The translations under genes and the position numbers were made by a program. The notes under the pieces were generated by a model. It was not told the DNA's origin, did not search any database, and saw only the letters and a list, made by a program, of their open reading frames with translations. From Brachybacterium tyrofermentans (lineage in GTDB: Bacteria > Actinomycetota > Actinomycetes > Actinomycetales > Dermabacteraceae): DNA of 64,000 nucleotides. The DNA lies in contig NZ_JABUXW010000003.1 in NCBI RefSeq assembly GCF_014897585.1, positions 181,514-245,513 on the forward strand, given 5' to 3'. Positions 1-8,952 of this stretch are shown piece by piece. Within the stretch, counting starts at the first letter, position 1; each line of letters begins with the position of its first letter.

Positions 1-104
1 CCCAGGTCGACTCAGCGATCAAGTGCGGGCTGAGCACGGTGATCGCGTTCTTCCACAGCCTCGAGGAGCGCCTCGGCGCCGAGCTGGACGAGCTCGACGT
101 CTGA
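1..104 (+). CDS. C-terminal end of an unidentified protein (partial)
   Basis: An open frame enters from the left edge (first full codon at 3) and stops with TGA at 102-104. It gives about 33 residues ending in EERLGAELDELDV. The tail looks helical and acidic, and the third-position GC matches neighbouring genes, so it is probably the end of a real gene. It is too short to assign to a family. It converges on miaB, whose stop lies 53 bases further on. Confidence 0.5.
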   Translation, partial: QVDSAIKCGLSTVIAFFHSLEERLGAELDELDV

Positions 105-157
105 GCCTGAGGTCCGCGGTTCTCGCGGGCCCTGCGCTATACAGCGCCAGAGCAGGC

Positions 158-1750
158 TCAGGGACGACGCAGGCTCGGCATGCCCAGGGTGACCGGTCCC
201 GGCGGCGCGGCAGCGCCGCCTGTTCCGCAGGAGGATCCGCCGTCCGTGCCGCTCACCCCGGCCTCCCAGGCGTCCCCGGAGCGGGTGCGACGCACGGAGA
301 ACTGCTCCGGGGCGAGGGATCCGTCCATGGCGCCGAGAGCGCTGTCCGCGATGAGGTAGTAGGGCGCCGCGCGGGTGACGGTGGCGGTGACCAGGTCCCC
401 CGGGCGCGGCCGGTCCGCGGCGGGCAGACCGGGCGGGAGCGCCAGATGGACCAGGCGGTGGTCGCGGGAGCGGCCGGAGAGACGATGGGTCGCATGCTCC
501 CTCTCGCCTTCCCCCTCGGCGACGAGCACCTCGACCACGCTGCCCTCCAGGCGAGTGTTCTCTTCGAACGTGATCCGGTCCTGCAGAGCCGTGAGTCGCT
601 CGTAGCGCTCCTGGACGATCTCCTTGGGGATCTGGTCGTCCATGGTCGCGGCCGGGGTGCCGGGACGGATCGAGTACTGGAAGGTGAAGGCGCTGGAGAA
701 GCGTGACGCCTCGACGACATCGAGCGTGCGCTGGAAGTCGTCCTCCGTCTCCCCGGGGAAGCCGACGATGATGTCGGTCGTGATCGCCGCCTCCGGGATC
801 CGCTCGCGCACCCGCTCGAGGATGCCGAGGAACTTCCTGCTGCGGTAGGAGCGCTTCATCCGGCGCAGCACGTCGTCGGATCCGGACTGGAGCGGCATGT
901 GCAGCTGGGGCATGACGTTCTGGGTCTCGGCCATTGCGTCGATGACGTCATCGGTGAACATGGCCGGATGCGGGGAGGTGAAGCGCACCCGCTCGAGCCC
1001 CTCGATCTCCCCGCACGCCCGCAGGAGCTTCGCGAAAGCGCCGCGGTCGCCGAACTCCACGCCGTAGGAGTTCACGTTCTGCCCGAGCAGGGTGACCTCC
1101 AGAGCGCCGGAGTCCACCACGTCGCGCACCTCGGCGAGGATCTCCCCCGGCCGGCGGTCCTTCTCCTTCCCCCGCAGCGAGGGCACGATGCAGAAGGTGC
1201 AGGTGTTGTTGCAGCCGACGCTGATCGAGACCCATGCCGCGTAGGCGGACTCCCGACGGGTGGGCAGCGTGGATGGGAACACCTCGAGGGACTCGAGGAT
1301 CTCGACCTGCGCCTCGGCGTTGTGGCGGGCGCGGTCCAGCAGGACCGGGAGCGAGCCGATGTTGTGGGTCCCGAACACGACGTCGACCCAGGGGGCGCGC
1401 TCGACGATCTCGGCACGGTCCTTCTGCGCCAGGCAGCCGCCGACGGCGATCTGCATCCCCGGATTCGCCTCCTTCGCCGGGCGCAGCGAACCGAGGGTCC
1501 CGTAGAGCTTCTTGTCGGCGTTCTCGCGCACCGCGCAGGTGTTGAACACGATCACGTCGACCTCGCCGCGACGGGCGTCGGCGCCCGCCGGTGCCGCCGC
1601 GTACCCGGACTCCTCGAGCATCCCGGTGAGGCGCTCGGAGTCGTGGACGTTCATCTGGCAGCCGAAGGTGCGCACCTGATAGGTGCCTCGCGGCGCGTTG
1701 CGCGCGTCGTCGGTCATCAGGGGATCGGTGGCGAGAGAGCTGAGGGACAT
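158..1750 (-). CDS. miaB: tRNA-2-methylthio-N6-dimethylallyladenosine synthase MiaB
   Basis: Radical-SAM methylthiotransferase that adds the 2-methylthio group to N6-isopentenyladenosine at position 37 of tRNAs reading UNN codons. The order is the family's: an N-terminal cluster domain (TFGCQMN near residue 28, [14 protein letters not shown] give the three Cys of the auxiliary cluster), the radical-SAM CxxxCxxC in CNNTCTFC near residue 178, and a C-terminal TRAM-like part. The 530 residues slightly exceed the usual length because of an unconserved Gly/Ala/Pro-rich tail of about 35 residues. The ATG at 1750 has a G-rich stretch just upstream; Met12 is an alternative. It lies 70 bases downstream of recX, the usual actinobacterial order. 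Confidence 0.96.
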   Translation of the reverse strand: MSLSSLATDPLMTDDARNAPRGTYQVRTFGCQMNVHDSERLTGMLEESGYAAAPAGADARRGEVDVIVFNTCAVRENADKKLYGTLGSLRPAKEANPGMQIAVGGCLAQKDRAEIVERAPWVDVVFGTHNIGSLPVLLDRARHNAEAQVEILESLEVFPSTLPTRRESAYAAWVSISVGCNNTCTFCIVPSLRGKEKDRRPGEILAEVRDVVDSGALEVTLLGQNVNSYGVEFGDRGAFAKLLRACGEIEGLERVRFTSPHPAMFTDDVIDAMAETQNVMPQLHMPLQSGSDDVLRRMKRSYRSRKFLGILERVRERIPEAAITTDIIVGFPGETEDDFQRTLDVVEASRFSSAFTFQYSIRPGTPAATMDDQIPKEIVQERYERLTALQDRITFEENTRLEGSVVEVLVAEGEGEREHATHRLSGRSRDHRLVHLALPPGLPAADRPRPGDLVTATVTRAAPYYLIADSALGAMDGSLAPEQFSVRRTRSGDAWEAGVSGTDGGSSCGTGGAAAPPGPVTLGMPSLRRP

Positions 1751-1820
1751 AGTCCCCCCAGGATACGGCGCGACTCCGGGCCGGTGTGTGCCGCACGGGC
1801 CGTCGAGGATCGGTCGGCGA

Positions 1821-2504
1821 TCAGCCCTCTGCAGGGTCCGCGGCCGCTCGCAGCTCCGCGGCGATCACCTGCACGGCGAGGGATCCCGGGTATCCCTTCC
1901 GGGTCAGCAGGGCGTCGAGACGGCGGGAGAGCCGCCGACGGTGGCTGCCATCGCGTTCGCTGCGCAGCTGCTCTCGATCGCGGTATCCGATCCGAGAGCG
2001 CACCAGATCCCGGCAGCGCTCCTCCTCGTCGTCCTCCCCAGTTCCCAGGGCGTCCTCGATGAGATCGGACTCCACGCGCCTCGAGGCGAGCTCGCGACGC
2101 AGCGCCTCGTCTCCCAGCGCTCGCATCGAGCGCCGCTGCGTCACCCATTCCTGGGCGAAGGCGGCGTCATCGATGAGGTCGGCCCGGTCGATGCGCGCCA
2201 TGACCTCATGGGCGACGTCCGCGGGGACCTCGCGCTGAGCCAGCCGGTCACGCATCTCCCCCGCAGACCGTTTGCGCAGCGACAGCAGGCGCATCAGGTA
2301 GCGGCACTCATGGACGATCGCCTTCTCGCGCTCGGCGTCGTACGGATCGACGGCATGGTCAGGAGCGTCGAGGATCCGGCGGGTCCGCTGCGAGAGATCG
2401 CTGCGGATCTCCGAGGCGGTGCGCGGCCCTCCCGGATCGATGTCGGCGGCAGCCGCGGCCTCCGGGCCACGGCTGCCGCCGACATCGAGCTGAGAATCCG
2501 CCAT
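1821..2504 (-). CDS. recX: Regulatory protein RecX
   Basis: RecX binds RecA filaments and limits recombinase activity. The 227-residue product has the three-helix repeats of the family, seen as [14 protein letters not shown] and [13 protein letters not shown] followed by a charged Arg-rich C-terminus. The first 75 residues or so are a less conserved extension with an Ala/Asp-rich segment, common in actinobacterial RecX. The start ATG lies 3 bases after the recA stop, so translation is probably coupled to recA and expression should follow the same SOS control. Confidence 0.93.
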   Translation of the reverse strand: MADSQLDVGGSRGPEAAAAADIDPGGPRTASEIRSDLSQRTRRILDAPDHAVDPYDAEREKAIVHECRYLMRLLSLRKRSAGEMRDRLAQREVPADVAHEVMARIDRADLIDDAAFAQEWVTQRRSMRALGDEALRRELASRRVESDLIEDALGTGEDDEEERCRDLVRSRIGYRDREQLRSERDGSHRRRLSRRLDALLTRKGYPGSLAVQVIAAELRAAADPAEG

Positions 2505-2507
2505 GGA

Positions 2508-3644
2508 TCAGATGGTGGCGGGGACGTCCTCGTCGAGGAACTCGTCCTCGGCGAGGGGCGCCTCGAGCGGATCGAGCGCCTCGTCCTCCGGCGCCGCCTG
2601 CTCGGCCGCGTACTTGCCGACGCCGAGGGTGCGCAGGATCTTCTCCTCGATCTCCACGGCCAGGTCCGTGTTGTCCTTGAGGAACTGGCGGGAGTTCTCC
2701 TTGCCCTGGCCCAGCTGGTCACCCTCATAGGTGAACCAGGCACCGGACTTGCGCACGATGCCATGCTCGACGCCGAGGTCGATCAGACCGCCCTCGCGGG
2801 AGATGCCCTCGCCGTACAGGATGTCGAACTCGGCCTGCTTGAAGGGCGGGGCCATCTTGTTCTTGACGACCTTGACACGGGTGCGGTTGCCCACGGAATC
2901 GGTGCCGGTCTTCAGGGTCTCGATCCGACGGATGTCCATGCGCACAGAGGCGTAGAACTTCAGCGCCTTGCCACCGGTGGTGGTCTCGGGGCTGCCGAAG
3001 AAGACGCCGATCTTCTCGCGCAGCTGGTTGATGAAGATCGCGGTGGTGCCCGAGGCGGACAGCGCGCCGGTGAGCTTGCGCAGCGCCTGCGACATGAGGC
3101 GGGCCTGCAGGCCGACGTGCGAATCGCCCATCTCGCCCTCGATCTCCGCCTTCGGGACCAGGGCGGCCACCGAGTCGATGACCACGACGTCCAGGGCCCC
3201 GGAACGGATCAGCATGTCGGTGATCTCGAGCGCCTGCTCACCGGTATCCGGCTGGGAGACCAGGAGTGCGTCGGTGTCGACGCCAAGCTTCTTCGCGTAC
3301 TCGGGGTCCATCGCGTGCTCGGCATCGATGAAGGCGGCGATGCCGCCGTTGCGCTGGGCGTTGGCGACCGCGTGCAGTGCGAGCGTCGTCTTGCCGGAGG
3401 ACTCCGGTCCGTAGATCTCGACGATGCGGCCGCGGGGCAGGCCGCCGATGCCGAGTGCGGCGTCCAGCGCGACGGAACCGGTGGGGATGACCTCGACGGG
3501 CGGCCTGGTGTCGTCGCCCAGGCGCATGATCGAGCCCTTGCCGAACTGGCGGTCGATCTGTGCGAGCGCGTTGTCCAGCGAGGAGTCGCGATCCTTCGCG
3601 GTGGACCTCGTGACGGCGGGCTTCGAAGACTTCGGTGCAGCCAT
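2508..3644 (-). CDS. recA: Recombinase RecA
   Basis: DNA-dependent ATPase for strand exchange and for triggering LexA self-cleavage. The 378-residue product carries Walker A GPESSGKT at residues 79-86, [11 protein letters not shown], the L2 region and the [11 protein letters not shown] segment. The frame stays open to 3908, but the ATG at 3644 is chosen because GGAAGGAA lies about 7 bases upstream and the product then starts like other RecA proteins (MAAPKSS). The C-terminus ends in the usual acidic tail. A LexA-type box lies about 175 bases upstream; recX follows immediately. Confidence 0.98.
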   Translation of the reverse strand: MAAPKSSKPAVTRSTAKDRDSSLDNALAQIDRQFGKGSIMRLGDDTRPPVEVIPTGSVALDAALGIGGLPRGRIVEIYGPESSGKTTLALHAVANAQRNGGIAAFIDAEHAMDPEYAKKLGVDTDALLVSQPDTGEQALEITDMLIRSGALDVVVIDSVAALVPKAEIEGEMGDSHVGLQARLMSQALRKLTGALSASGTTAIFINQLREKIGVFFGSPETTTGGKALKFYASVRMDIRRIETLKTGTDSVGNRTRVKVVKNKMAPPFKQAEFDILYGEGISREGGLIDLGVEHGIVRKSGAWFTYEGDQLGQGKENSRQFLKDNTDLAVEIEEKILRTLGVGKYAAEQAAPEDEALDPLEAPLAEDEFLDEDVPATI

Positions 3645-3809
3645 GTGCTTGGTTCCTTCCAGGGGGCCGGGGGGCCGACGTATTGACCGTACGGCCACAG
3701 TAAGCGGGGCCCCCGACATTCGCCGCCGCCCTGCACCCCCTGTGGAAGACCGGGGTGTGGGGAGGAAAGGCGAGTTCGCGGTTGTCGTGCCGGGTGACCG
3801 TCGGGGACC

Positions 3810-3830
3810 ACTGTACCGAACAGACGTTCG
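3810..3830 (-). promoter_or_regulatory. LexA/SOS box and overlapping -10 of recA
   Basis: Positions 3817-3830 read CGAACAGACGTTCG, a dyad with CGAAC and GTTCG arms four bases apart, matching the LexA box of Gram-positive bacteria (CGAAC-N4-GTTCG). On the minus strand the box is followed by TACAGT (3815-3810), a TANNNT-type -10. LexA bound here would cover the promoter. The box sits 173 bases upstream of the recA start codon. The LexA role is inferred from the match and its position. Confidence 0.8.
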
Positions 3831-3850
3831 AACACGCGAGCCCATCGGCC

Positions 3851-3888
3851 GTGTCGCGGCGTGTCGCGTCGTGTCGTCGTGTCGGGTC
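3851..3888. repeat. GTGTCG-rich simple repeat
   Basis: Successive GTGTCG words, variably spaced by GCG, C or T, fill this stretch upstream of the recA promoter. Similar low-complexity blocks occur near 47.9 kb and 63.05 kb. No protein or RNA structure explains it. Confidence 0.7.
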
Positions 3889-3953
3889 GAACCGGGCGGC
3901 GCGACCACGGGCTCTGCGGCGTGCGCGCAGAGGCCCGCGGCGTGCGCGGAGAA

Positions 3954-4018
3954 GTCAGCGGCTCGCGCAGCGGTCAGCGGCTCGCGCAGCGGTCAGCGGC
4001 TCACGCGGAGGTCAGCGG
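3954..4018. repeat. 19-bp tandem array at the DUF3046 stop
   Basis: Units start at 3954, 3973 and 3992, with an 8-base partial fourth at 4011. The first two 19-base units are identical (GTCAGCGGCTCGCGCAGCG) and the third differs at three positions. The last, partial copy contains the complement of the DUF3046 stop codon (4012-4014), so the array looks like a duplication of that gene's extreme 3' end. Confidence 0.85.
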
Positions 4019-4236
4019 CGGCGCTGCTCCAGCGGCACTTCCCAGCGACGGGACTCCGGGACCTCCATCGCGTCGCACAACGAGACCCACACCCGACGCA
4101 CGGGAACCCCGTGCTCGAGAGCCTGCGCGGCGGTCATGCCGCCGGCTCCCTCGAGCACGAGGTCCCGGACATACGTTCCTGCGAGGACCGGGCCGAACAC
4201 GTGGTCGGCCAGCTCCGTGAACTCGCTGCGACGCAC
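4012..4236 (-). CDS. DUF3046 family protein
   Basis: Small 74-residue protein of the actinobacterial DUF3046 family, typically found between clgR and recA. Recognisable family features are the start RRSEFTELADHVFG, the GGMTAAQALEHGVPVRRVW segment and LCDAMEVPESRR. The function is unknown. The GTG start at 4236 lies one base after the clgR stop, so it is almost certainly translated with clgR. A tandem repeat array begins at its stop codon. Confidence 0.85.
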   Translation of the reverse strand: MRRSEFTELADHVFGPVLAGTYVRDLVLEGAGGMTAAQALEHGVPVRRVWVSLCDAMEVPESRRWEVPLEQRRR

Positions 4237-4237
4237 C

Positions 4238-4543
4238 TCAGTGGGCGCCGACCAGCGGGCTCGCATCGTCGGCGAGGCCCTCGGGCACGGTGTCGGGGAT
4301 GCTGACGTTCTCGGAGACGGCGATCCGGTCGGACACCTCGCGCAGGACGAAGGACAGCGGGAGACCGAGAGCATCGGTCACGGAGACCAGCAGCTCGCTG
4401 GAGGCCTCCTTCTGGCCGCGCTCGATCTCGCTGAGGTAGCCCAGGGACACGCGCGCATCGGAGGACACCTGGCGCAGCGTGCGCCCCTGATTGCGACGCG
4501 CGTCGCGCAGGACGTCTCCGAGCTCCTGACGGAACAGGACCAT
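4238..4543 (-). CDS. clgR: Helix-turn-helix transcriptional regulator, ClgR type
   Basis: XRE-family DNA-binding protein of 101 residues. The HTH runs from about residue 8 to 62 ([19 protein letters not shown], then [19 protein letters not shown]), and the segment after it ([20 protein letters not shown]) is typical of ClgR, which in other actinobacteria activates clpP, clpC and further proteostasis genes. The ATG at 4543 is chosen over the longer frame to 4975 because GGAAGGGAGG lies 7 bases upstream. Placement after pgsA-cinA and before recA matches the actinobacterial arrangement. The C-terminal residues are variable in the family. Confidence 0.9.
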   Translation of the reverse strand: MVLFRQELGDVLRDARRNQGRTLRQVSSDARVSLGYLSEIERGQKEASSELLVSVTDALGLPLSFVLREVSDRIAVSENVSIPDTVPEGLADDASPLVGAH

Positions 4544-4667
4544 GGCCTTGCCTCCCTTCCTCTGGTTGAACTGATGGAACACCTCGGGGGTGCGGTGCAG
4601 AGAAGTCATCACGTCCACCACAACGCCACACCCCTCAAGAGTGTTCCCCAGAGTGTAGTGGCCTCGA

Positions 4668-4685
4668 TCCCAGGGATCCCTGGGA
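4668..4685. promoter_or_regulatory. Perfect 18-bp palindrome upstream of clgR
   Basis: TCCCAGGGATCCCTGGGA is its own reverse complement. It lies 64 bases after the cinA stop and 125 bases before the clgR start. On the minus strand it overlaps where a -35 would fall for a TACACT -10 at 4657-4652. It may be an operator for clgR, or less likely a terminator, because it has no loop and no T-tract. Confidence 0.5.
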
Positions 4686-4748
4686 GCTGTGGACAGCGAG
4701 AGGGTCCGCGCGGCTCCCCGCACAGCACGCGTTGACCTGCACAGGGAC

Positions 4749-5225
4749 TCAGTCCTCGAGCTCCTCGGCGAGCATCTGGATCGCGAGGTCGACGGTCGTG
4801 GCCCGGATCCGTGCCCTGCCTCCGCTGAGATGCAGTTCACGACTGGAGGTCGGAGCGCCTCGTCGGGCCAGTCCCAACCAGACCGTGCCCTCTGCCGCAC
4901 CGCGCTCATCGGGGCCGGGGCCGGCCACCCCGGTGGTGGCGATCGCGAGGTCGGCGTCGTAGAGATCGAGCGCACCCTCGGCCATGGCCCCGGCGACCTC
5001 GGCGTTCACCGCCCCGCGGTCCCGGAGCAGTGCCGCGTCGACTCCCAGCACACGGGTCTTCGCCGCATACGAATAGCAGGCGGCTCCGCCCGCGATCACC
5101 GCGCTCGCGCCGGGCACGTCCACCAGGCGGGCCACCACGGCGCCGGCCGTGAGCGATTCGGCCGTGGCGATCATCAGCCCTCGCTCTGCGGCCCGGGTGA
5201 TGACCGCCTCCGGGCCGGTGCTCAC
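4749..5225 (-). CDS. cinA: CinA family protein, nicotinamide-nucleotide amidohydrolase domain
   Basis: Stand-alone C-terminal CinA domain of 158 residues, of the kind that deamidates NMN in pyridine nucleotide salvage. Family motifs are ATAESLTAG near residue 20, [17 protein letters not shown] and TTGVAGPGP. The GTG start overlaps the pgsA stop as GTGA. The N-terminal molybdopterin-binding-like domain of full-length CinA is absent, as is common in actinobacteria. Which exact substrate it uses is inferred from the family. Confidence 0.9.
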   Translation of the reverse strand: MSTGPEAVITRAAERGLMIATAESLTAGAVVARLVDVPGASAVIAGGAACYSYAAKTRVLGVDAALLRDRGAVNAEVAGAMAEGALDLYDADLAIATTGVAGPGPDERGAAEGTVWLGLARRGAPTSSRELHLSGGRARIRATTVDLAIQMLAEELED

Positions 5226-5815
5226 GAGGCGCGTCCGGCGAGGGCCTCGCGGCGCAGGCGCAGACCGTCCTTGAGGTTCACGAGGCCGGACCAGACGGTC
5301 AGCACCACGGCGAGCAGCACCAGGGCGAGCCCGACCCAACGGGCCGGCTCCCACCACAGCTCGAACGGGATCAGGCAGAAGGTGATCGCGATCGTCTGGA
5401 CCATCGTCTTCGCCTTGCCGGCCATGTTCGCCGGCAGAGCGCCGTACTTGAGGATCGTGAAGCGCATGACGGTGATGCCGATCTCGCGCACGAGGATCAG
5501 GATCGTCATCCACCACGGCACGTACTCCCAGATCGAGAGCATGATGAGCGCCGCCCCCGTCATCGCCTTGTCGGCGATCGGATCGACGATCTTGCCGAAG
5601 TCGGTGATGAGGTTCCGGCTCCGCGCCAGATATCCGTCGAGGAAGTCCGTGATCATCGCGACCACGAAGACGGCCGCGACCAGCAGACGGCCAGGGACTG
5701 TGTCCGGGTACAGGACGGCGAGCACCACCAGCAGCGGCACCATCGCGCACCGCACCATGGTGAGGATGTTGGCGATGTTCCAGAGCGGCACAGGGTCCGT
5801 GCGGGGTGTGGTCAT
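5222..5815 (-). CDS. pgsA: CDP-diacylglycerol--glycerol-3-phosphate 3-phosphatidyltransferase
   Basis: Integral membrane enzyme making phosphatidylglycerol phosphate, the precursor of phosphatidylglycerol and cardiolipin. The CDP-alcohol phosphotransferase signature is visible as DFLDGYLARSRNLITDFGKIVDPIADK near residue 57, with the expected Asp residues. Several hydrophobic segments follow. The 197-residue length is normal. The ATG at 5815 is preceded by AGGAGC at good spacing; the frame remains open to 6052 but that part is not conserved. The stop overlaps the cinA start. Confidence 0.95.
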   Translation of the reverse strand: MTTPRTDPVPLWNIANILTMVRCAMVPLLVVLAVLYPDTVPGRLLVAAVFVVAMITDFLDGYLARSRNLITDFGKIVDPIADKAMTGAALIMLSIWEYVPWWMTILILVREIGITVMRFTILKYGALPANMAGKAKTMVQTIAITFCLIPFELWWEPARWVGLALVLLAVVLTVWSGLVNLKDGLRLRREALAGRAS

Positions 5816-5897
5816 GATGCTCCTGCGCTCGCGGGGTGGATGGGGTGTCCGGAAGGGTTCGGGGCTCGTACCCCGAGTGGGGTGGAGGGGCGGAGGC

Positions 5898-8822
5898 TCA
5901 CCGCCCGGTGAGGCTCCAGGCGTCCTCGCTGTCCTCGCCGCCCTCGTCGTCGTAGTAGTCGGTCGCCGGCTCGGAGCCGTCGTCGGCCAACGGATCAGAG
6001 CCGTACCGGTCCTCCGTGCCTGCGGCCGGGGCGGCCTCGGGGGCCGGTGCATCCTGCGCGTCGGTCTCCTCGAGGTCCACCGCCTGGTCGGCGCCGTAGG
6101 GCTGTTCGGCGTCGTCCCCGGGGACGTCCTCTCCGCGGATACGGGCGATGGCGGAGGCGAGATCGTCCGGGTGGATCATCACGTCGCGCGCCTTGGACCC
6201 CTCCGAGGGGCCGACGATCTCGCGGGACTCCAGCAGGTCCATCAGGCGACCCGCCTTGGCGAAGCCCACCCGCAGCTTGCGCTGCAGCATCGAGGTGGAG
6301 CCGAACTGCGTGGTGACCACGAGCTCAGCTGCCTGCAGCAGCACGTCGAGATCGTCGCCGATGTCGTCGTCGATCTGCTTCTTGGCTGCGACGACCTGGA
6401 CGTCCTCGCGGTAGTTCGGCTTCATCTGGGTCTTGACGTGGTCGACGACCTTGTGGATCTCGGACTCGTTGACCCAGGCGCCCTGGACGCGCATCGGCTT
6501 CGCCTTGCCCATCGGATGGAACAGGGCGTCGCCCTGACCGATGAGCTTCTCGGCGCCGACGGAGTCGAGGATGACGCGCGAGTCCTGCAGCGAGGAGGTC
6601 GAGAACGCGAGGCGGCTGGGCACGTTGGCCTTGATGATGCCGGTGACGACGTCGACCGAGGGACGCTGGGTGGCGAGGATCAGGTGGATCCCGGCCGCGC
6701 GCGCCAGCTGGGTGATGCGCTGGATCGAGGCCTCGACATCACGCGGGGCCACCATCATGAGGTCCGCGAGCTCGTCGACCACGACGAGGAGGTACGGGTA
6801 GGGGGCGAGGCGTCGCTCGCTGCCCGCAGGCAGCTTCACCTCGCCGGCCCGCACCGCCTTGTTGAAGTCGTCCACATGCTTGTACCCGAAGGCGGCGAGG
6901 TCGTCGTACCGGGCGTCCATCTCCTTCACGACCCACTCCAGGGCTTCGGCGGCCTTCTTGGGGTTGGTGATGATCGGGGTGATCAGGTGCGGGATGCCCT
7001 CGTAGATGCTGAGCTCGACGCGCTTGGGGTCGACCAGCACCATGCGCACCTCCTCCGGGGTCGCGCGCATGAGGATCGACGTGATCATCGAGTTCACGAA
7101 GACCGACTTGCCGGCGCCGGTGGCACCCGCGACGAGCAGGTGGGGCATCTTGGCGAGGTTGGCGATGACATAGCCGCCCTCGACGTCCTTGCCCACGCCC
7201 ATCACCAAGGGGTGCTCCGTGCGACGCGCGACCGAGCTGCGCAGCACGTCGCCGAGGACGACCGTCTCGCGGTCCGTGTTGGGGATCTCGATGCCGATGG
7301 CCTTCTTGCCCGGGATCGGAGAGAGGATGCGCACGTCTGAGCTCGCCACGGCGTACGAGATGTTCTTGTCCAGGGCCGTGACCTTCTCGACCTTGGTGCC
7401 CGGAGCGAGCTCGACCTCGTAGCGCGTGACCGTCGGCCCGCGGGAGAAGTCGACCACCTTGGCGTTGACGTTGAACTGCTCGAAGACCTCCTCGAGCGCA
7501 GCGACCACCTGGTCGTTGGCCTCGGAGCGCGTCTTGTGCGGCGCACCCTCGAGGAGGAAGGACGACTCCGGCAGCGTGTACACGACATCGCCGGCCAGCT
7601 CGAGCTGCTCGCCGGCCCGCGGCAGGTCGCCCATCGGCGGGTGCACGAGGTCCGCCTTCTCCTCCTCGGCAGGCTTGGTGGGAACAGCCTTGGTCGCAGC
7701 AGGTGTGCTCGCGACCGGCGCCTTCGCCGCGGCAGTCGGCATCGGGGTGGTCGCTCCGGCAGCGGCAGGGGCGCCCTTGCCGGGGAAGGTCTTGGCCCGG
7801 TTGTTCTCGTCCTCGACCACGTCGAAGACCTCCGCGGAGTCGGCCGTCGAGGCCCGCTTCGCGCGGGAGCCCCGACCCTTCTTCGCCGCGGCCGCGGCGG
7901 CCTCCTCGGCGGTGACGCCCTGTTCGAAGGCCTCGTCGCCGGCGTAGCCGAAGCTCTCGTGGTCCCGGGTGGCCTCGTCCTCGGCCTTCTCCCGGCGGCT
8001 GCGACGGCGCGGGCGGCCAGTGGACTGGGCCTGGGTGGCCTGCTCATGGACTGCGGGGTCGACGCGGCGGGGGCGCAGCCCGAGGGCGACCCGCTCGGCG
8101 TCCTCCTCCTCGCTGCTGCCCACCATCACGTCGTACACATCGCGCAGGCGGGACGGGATCGACTCGACAGGCGTCGCGGTGAGCACCAGGACGCCGAAGG
8201 CGATCACCACGGAGTGGATGACGATCACCGCGACCGGCGGGAGCAGGGCCTCGAGCGGGGCGGCGGCGAGATAACCGAGCACCCCTCCCCCGCGGGCCAG
8301 GGCGTCGATGCCGTCCGCCGGGGCGGGGAGCCGCGCGGAGACGGAGGCGATCGCCGAGATCGCGGTGAGGAGCAGCAGGATCCCGATCGCGATGCGGCTG
8401 TTGGCGCGCACCTGGTCGGGACGGCGGAACATGCGCATCGCCCATCCGGCCGCGAGCAGCGGGATCACCATGGAGGAGATGCCGAAGGTGCCCGCGACCA
8501 CGGTGTGCACGGCGCCGAACACAGGACCGGCGGACTGCCACCACTCCACGACGGCCACCAGGGCCGCGATGAGGAGCAGGAACAGCGCATAGCCGTCCCG
8601 TCGCTGGTCGGGTGAGACCTCCCAGCGTGCGACGCCGATCGAACGGACGAGGCCGCCGATCATCCGGGCGATCGCCAGATAGCCGGAGCGCACTGCGCGC
8701 ACCGGCAGAGGGAGCGTCGACGGATCGTGGGCCGCGGAACCGGCGGTACGCGAGGTACCGGCGGACGAGCTCCGGGACGAGCCTTTCGACGCACGTGCGG
8801 GGGAAGACGTACGTGTCGCCAT
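5898..8822 (-). CDS. ftsK: DNA translocase FtsK
   Basis: Septal DNA pump that clears chromosome ends before division. The product is 974 residues: a basic Ser/Thr-rich N-terminus, four or so membrane segments (residues ~60-200), a low-complexity Ala/Lys/Glu linker, then the RecA-like motor with Walker A GATGAGKS near residue 566, VDELADLMM and LATQRPSVDVVTG, and a C-terminal gamma winged-helix domain (TTQFGSTSMLQRKLRVGF) that reads KOPS. A long acidic tail follows. The start at 8822 (MATRTSS) is chosen; a GTG at 8882 would add 20 unconserved residues. dapA lies upstream with no RNase J gene between. Confidence 0.96.
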   Translation of the reverse strand: MATRTSSPARASKGSSRSSSAGTSRTAGSAAHDPSTLPLPVRAVRSGYLAIARMIGGLVRSIGVARWEVSPDQRRDGYALFLLLIAALVAVVEWWQSAGPVFGAVHTVVAGTFGISSMVIPLLAAGWAMRMFRRPDQVRANSRIAIGILLLLTAISAIASVSARLPAPADGIDALARGGGVLGYLAAAPLEALLPPVAVIVIHSVVIAFGVLVLTATPVESIPSRLRDVYDVMVGSSEEEDAERVALGLRPRRVDPAVHEQATQAQSTGRPRRRSRREKAEDEATRDHESFGYAGDEAFEQGVTAEEAAAAAAKKGRGSRAKRASTADSAEVFDVVEDENNRAKTFPGKGAPAAAGATTPMPTAAAKAPVASTPAATKAVPTKPAEEEKADLVHPPMGDLPRAGEQLELAGDVVYTLPESSFLLEGAPHKTRSEANDQVVAALEEVFEQFNVNAKVVDFSRGPTVTRYEVELAPGTKVEKVTALDKNISYAVASSDVRILSPIPGKKAIGIEIPNTDRETVVLGDVLRSSVARRTEHPLVMGVGKDVEGGYVIANLAKMPHLLVAGATGAGKSVFVNSMITSILMRATPEEVRMVLVDPKRVELSIYEGIPHLITPIITNPKKAAEALEWVVKEMDARYDDLAAFGYKHVDDFNKAVRAGEVKLPAGSERRLAPYPYLLVVVDELADLMMVAPRDVEASIQRITQLARAAGIHLILATQRPSVDVVTGIIKANVPSRLAFSTSSLQDSRVILDSVGAEKLIGQGDALFHPMGKAKPMRVQGAWVNESEIHKVVDHVKTQMKPNYREDVQVVAAKKQIDDDIGDDLDVLLQAAELVVTTQFGSTSMLQRKLRVGFAKAGRLMDLLESREIVGPSEGSKARDVMIHPDDLASAIARIRGEDVPGDDAEQPYGADQAVDLEETDAQDAPAPEAAPAAGTEDRYGSDPLADDGSEPATDYYDDEGGEDSEDAWSLTGR

Positions 8823-8952
8823 GTCACCCAGGGTACCGCCCGACCCCTGTCGGACCCGGGAGGCGGCGCGACGGCCCGTCACACCGGTCGTATCTCACGC
8901 CCTCGACGGGGAGGCGCGGCGTGGGCCGGAGCCCACCGCTGCACCGCTGGGA

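Larger units (their letters stand above)
3645..4011. other. recA upstream region, 367 bases without a gene
   Basis: This gap between the recA start and the DUF3046 stop contains, from low to high coordinate, the recA leader, a candidate promoter with SOS box (3810-3830), a run of GTGTCG words (3851-3888) and a 19-bp tandem array that reaches the DUF3046 stop codon (3954-4018). I see no further reading frame with coding character. Confidence 0.6.

Noticed and set aside
1683..3686. Long plus-strand open frame opposite recX and recA (667 codons)
   Set aside because: It is antisense to clear homologues; high GC leaves antisense frames open. Its product has no recognisable domains, and the same is true of long frames opposite ftsK (4689-7340) and pnp (17115-19928).
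3825..3832. tRNA T-loop-like GTTCGAAC
   Set aside because: No tRNA acceptor or anticodon stem is present around it; the motif is part of the LexA box flank.
3645..3908. N-terminal extension of RecA by 88 residues
   Set aside because: The extension is not RecA-like and runs through the SOS box, while ATG 3644 has a proper ribosome-binding site.
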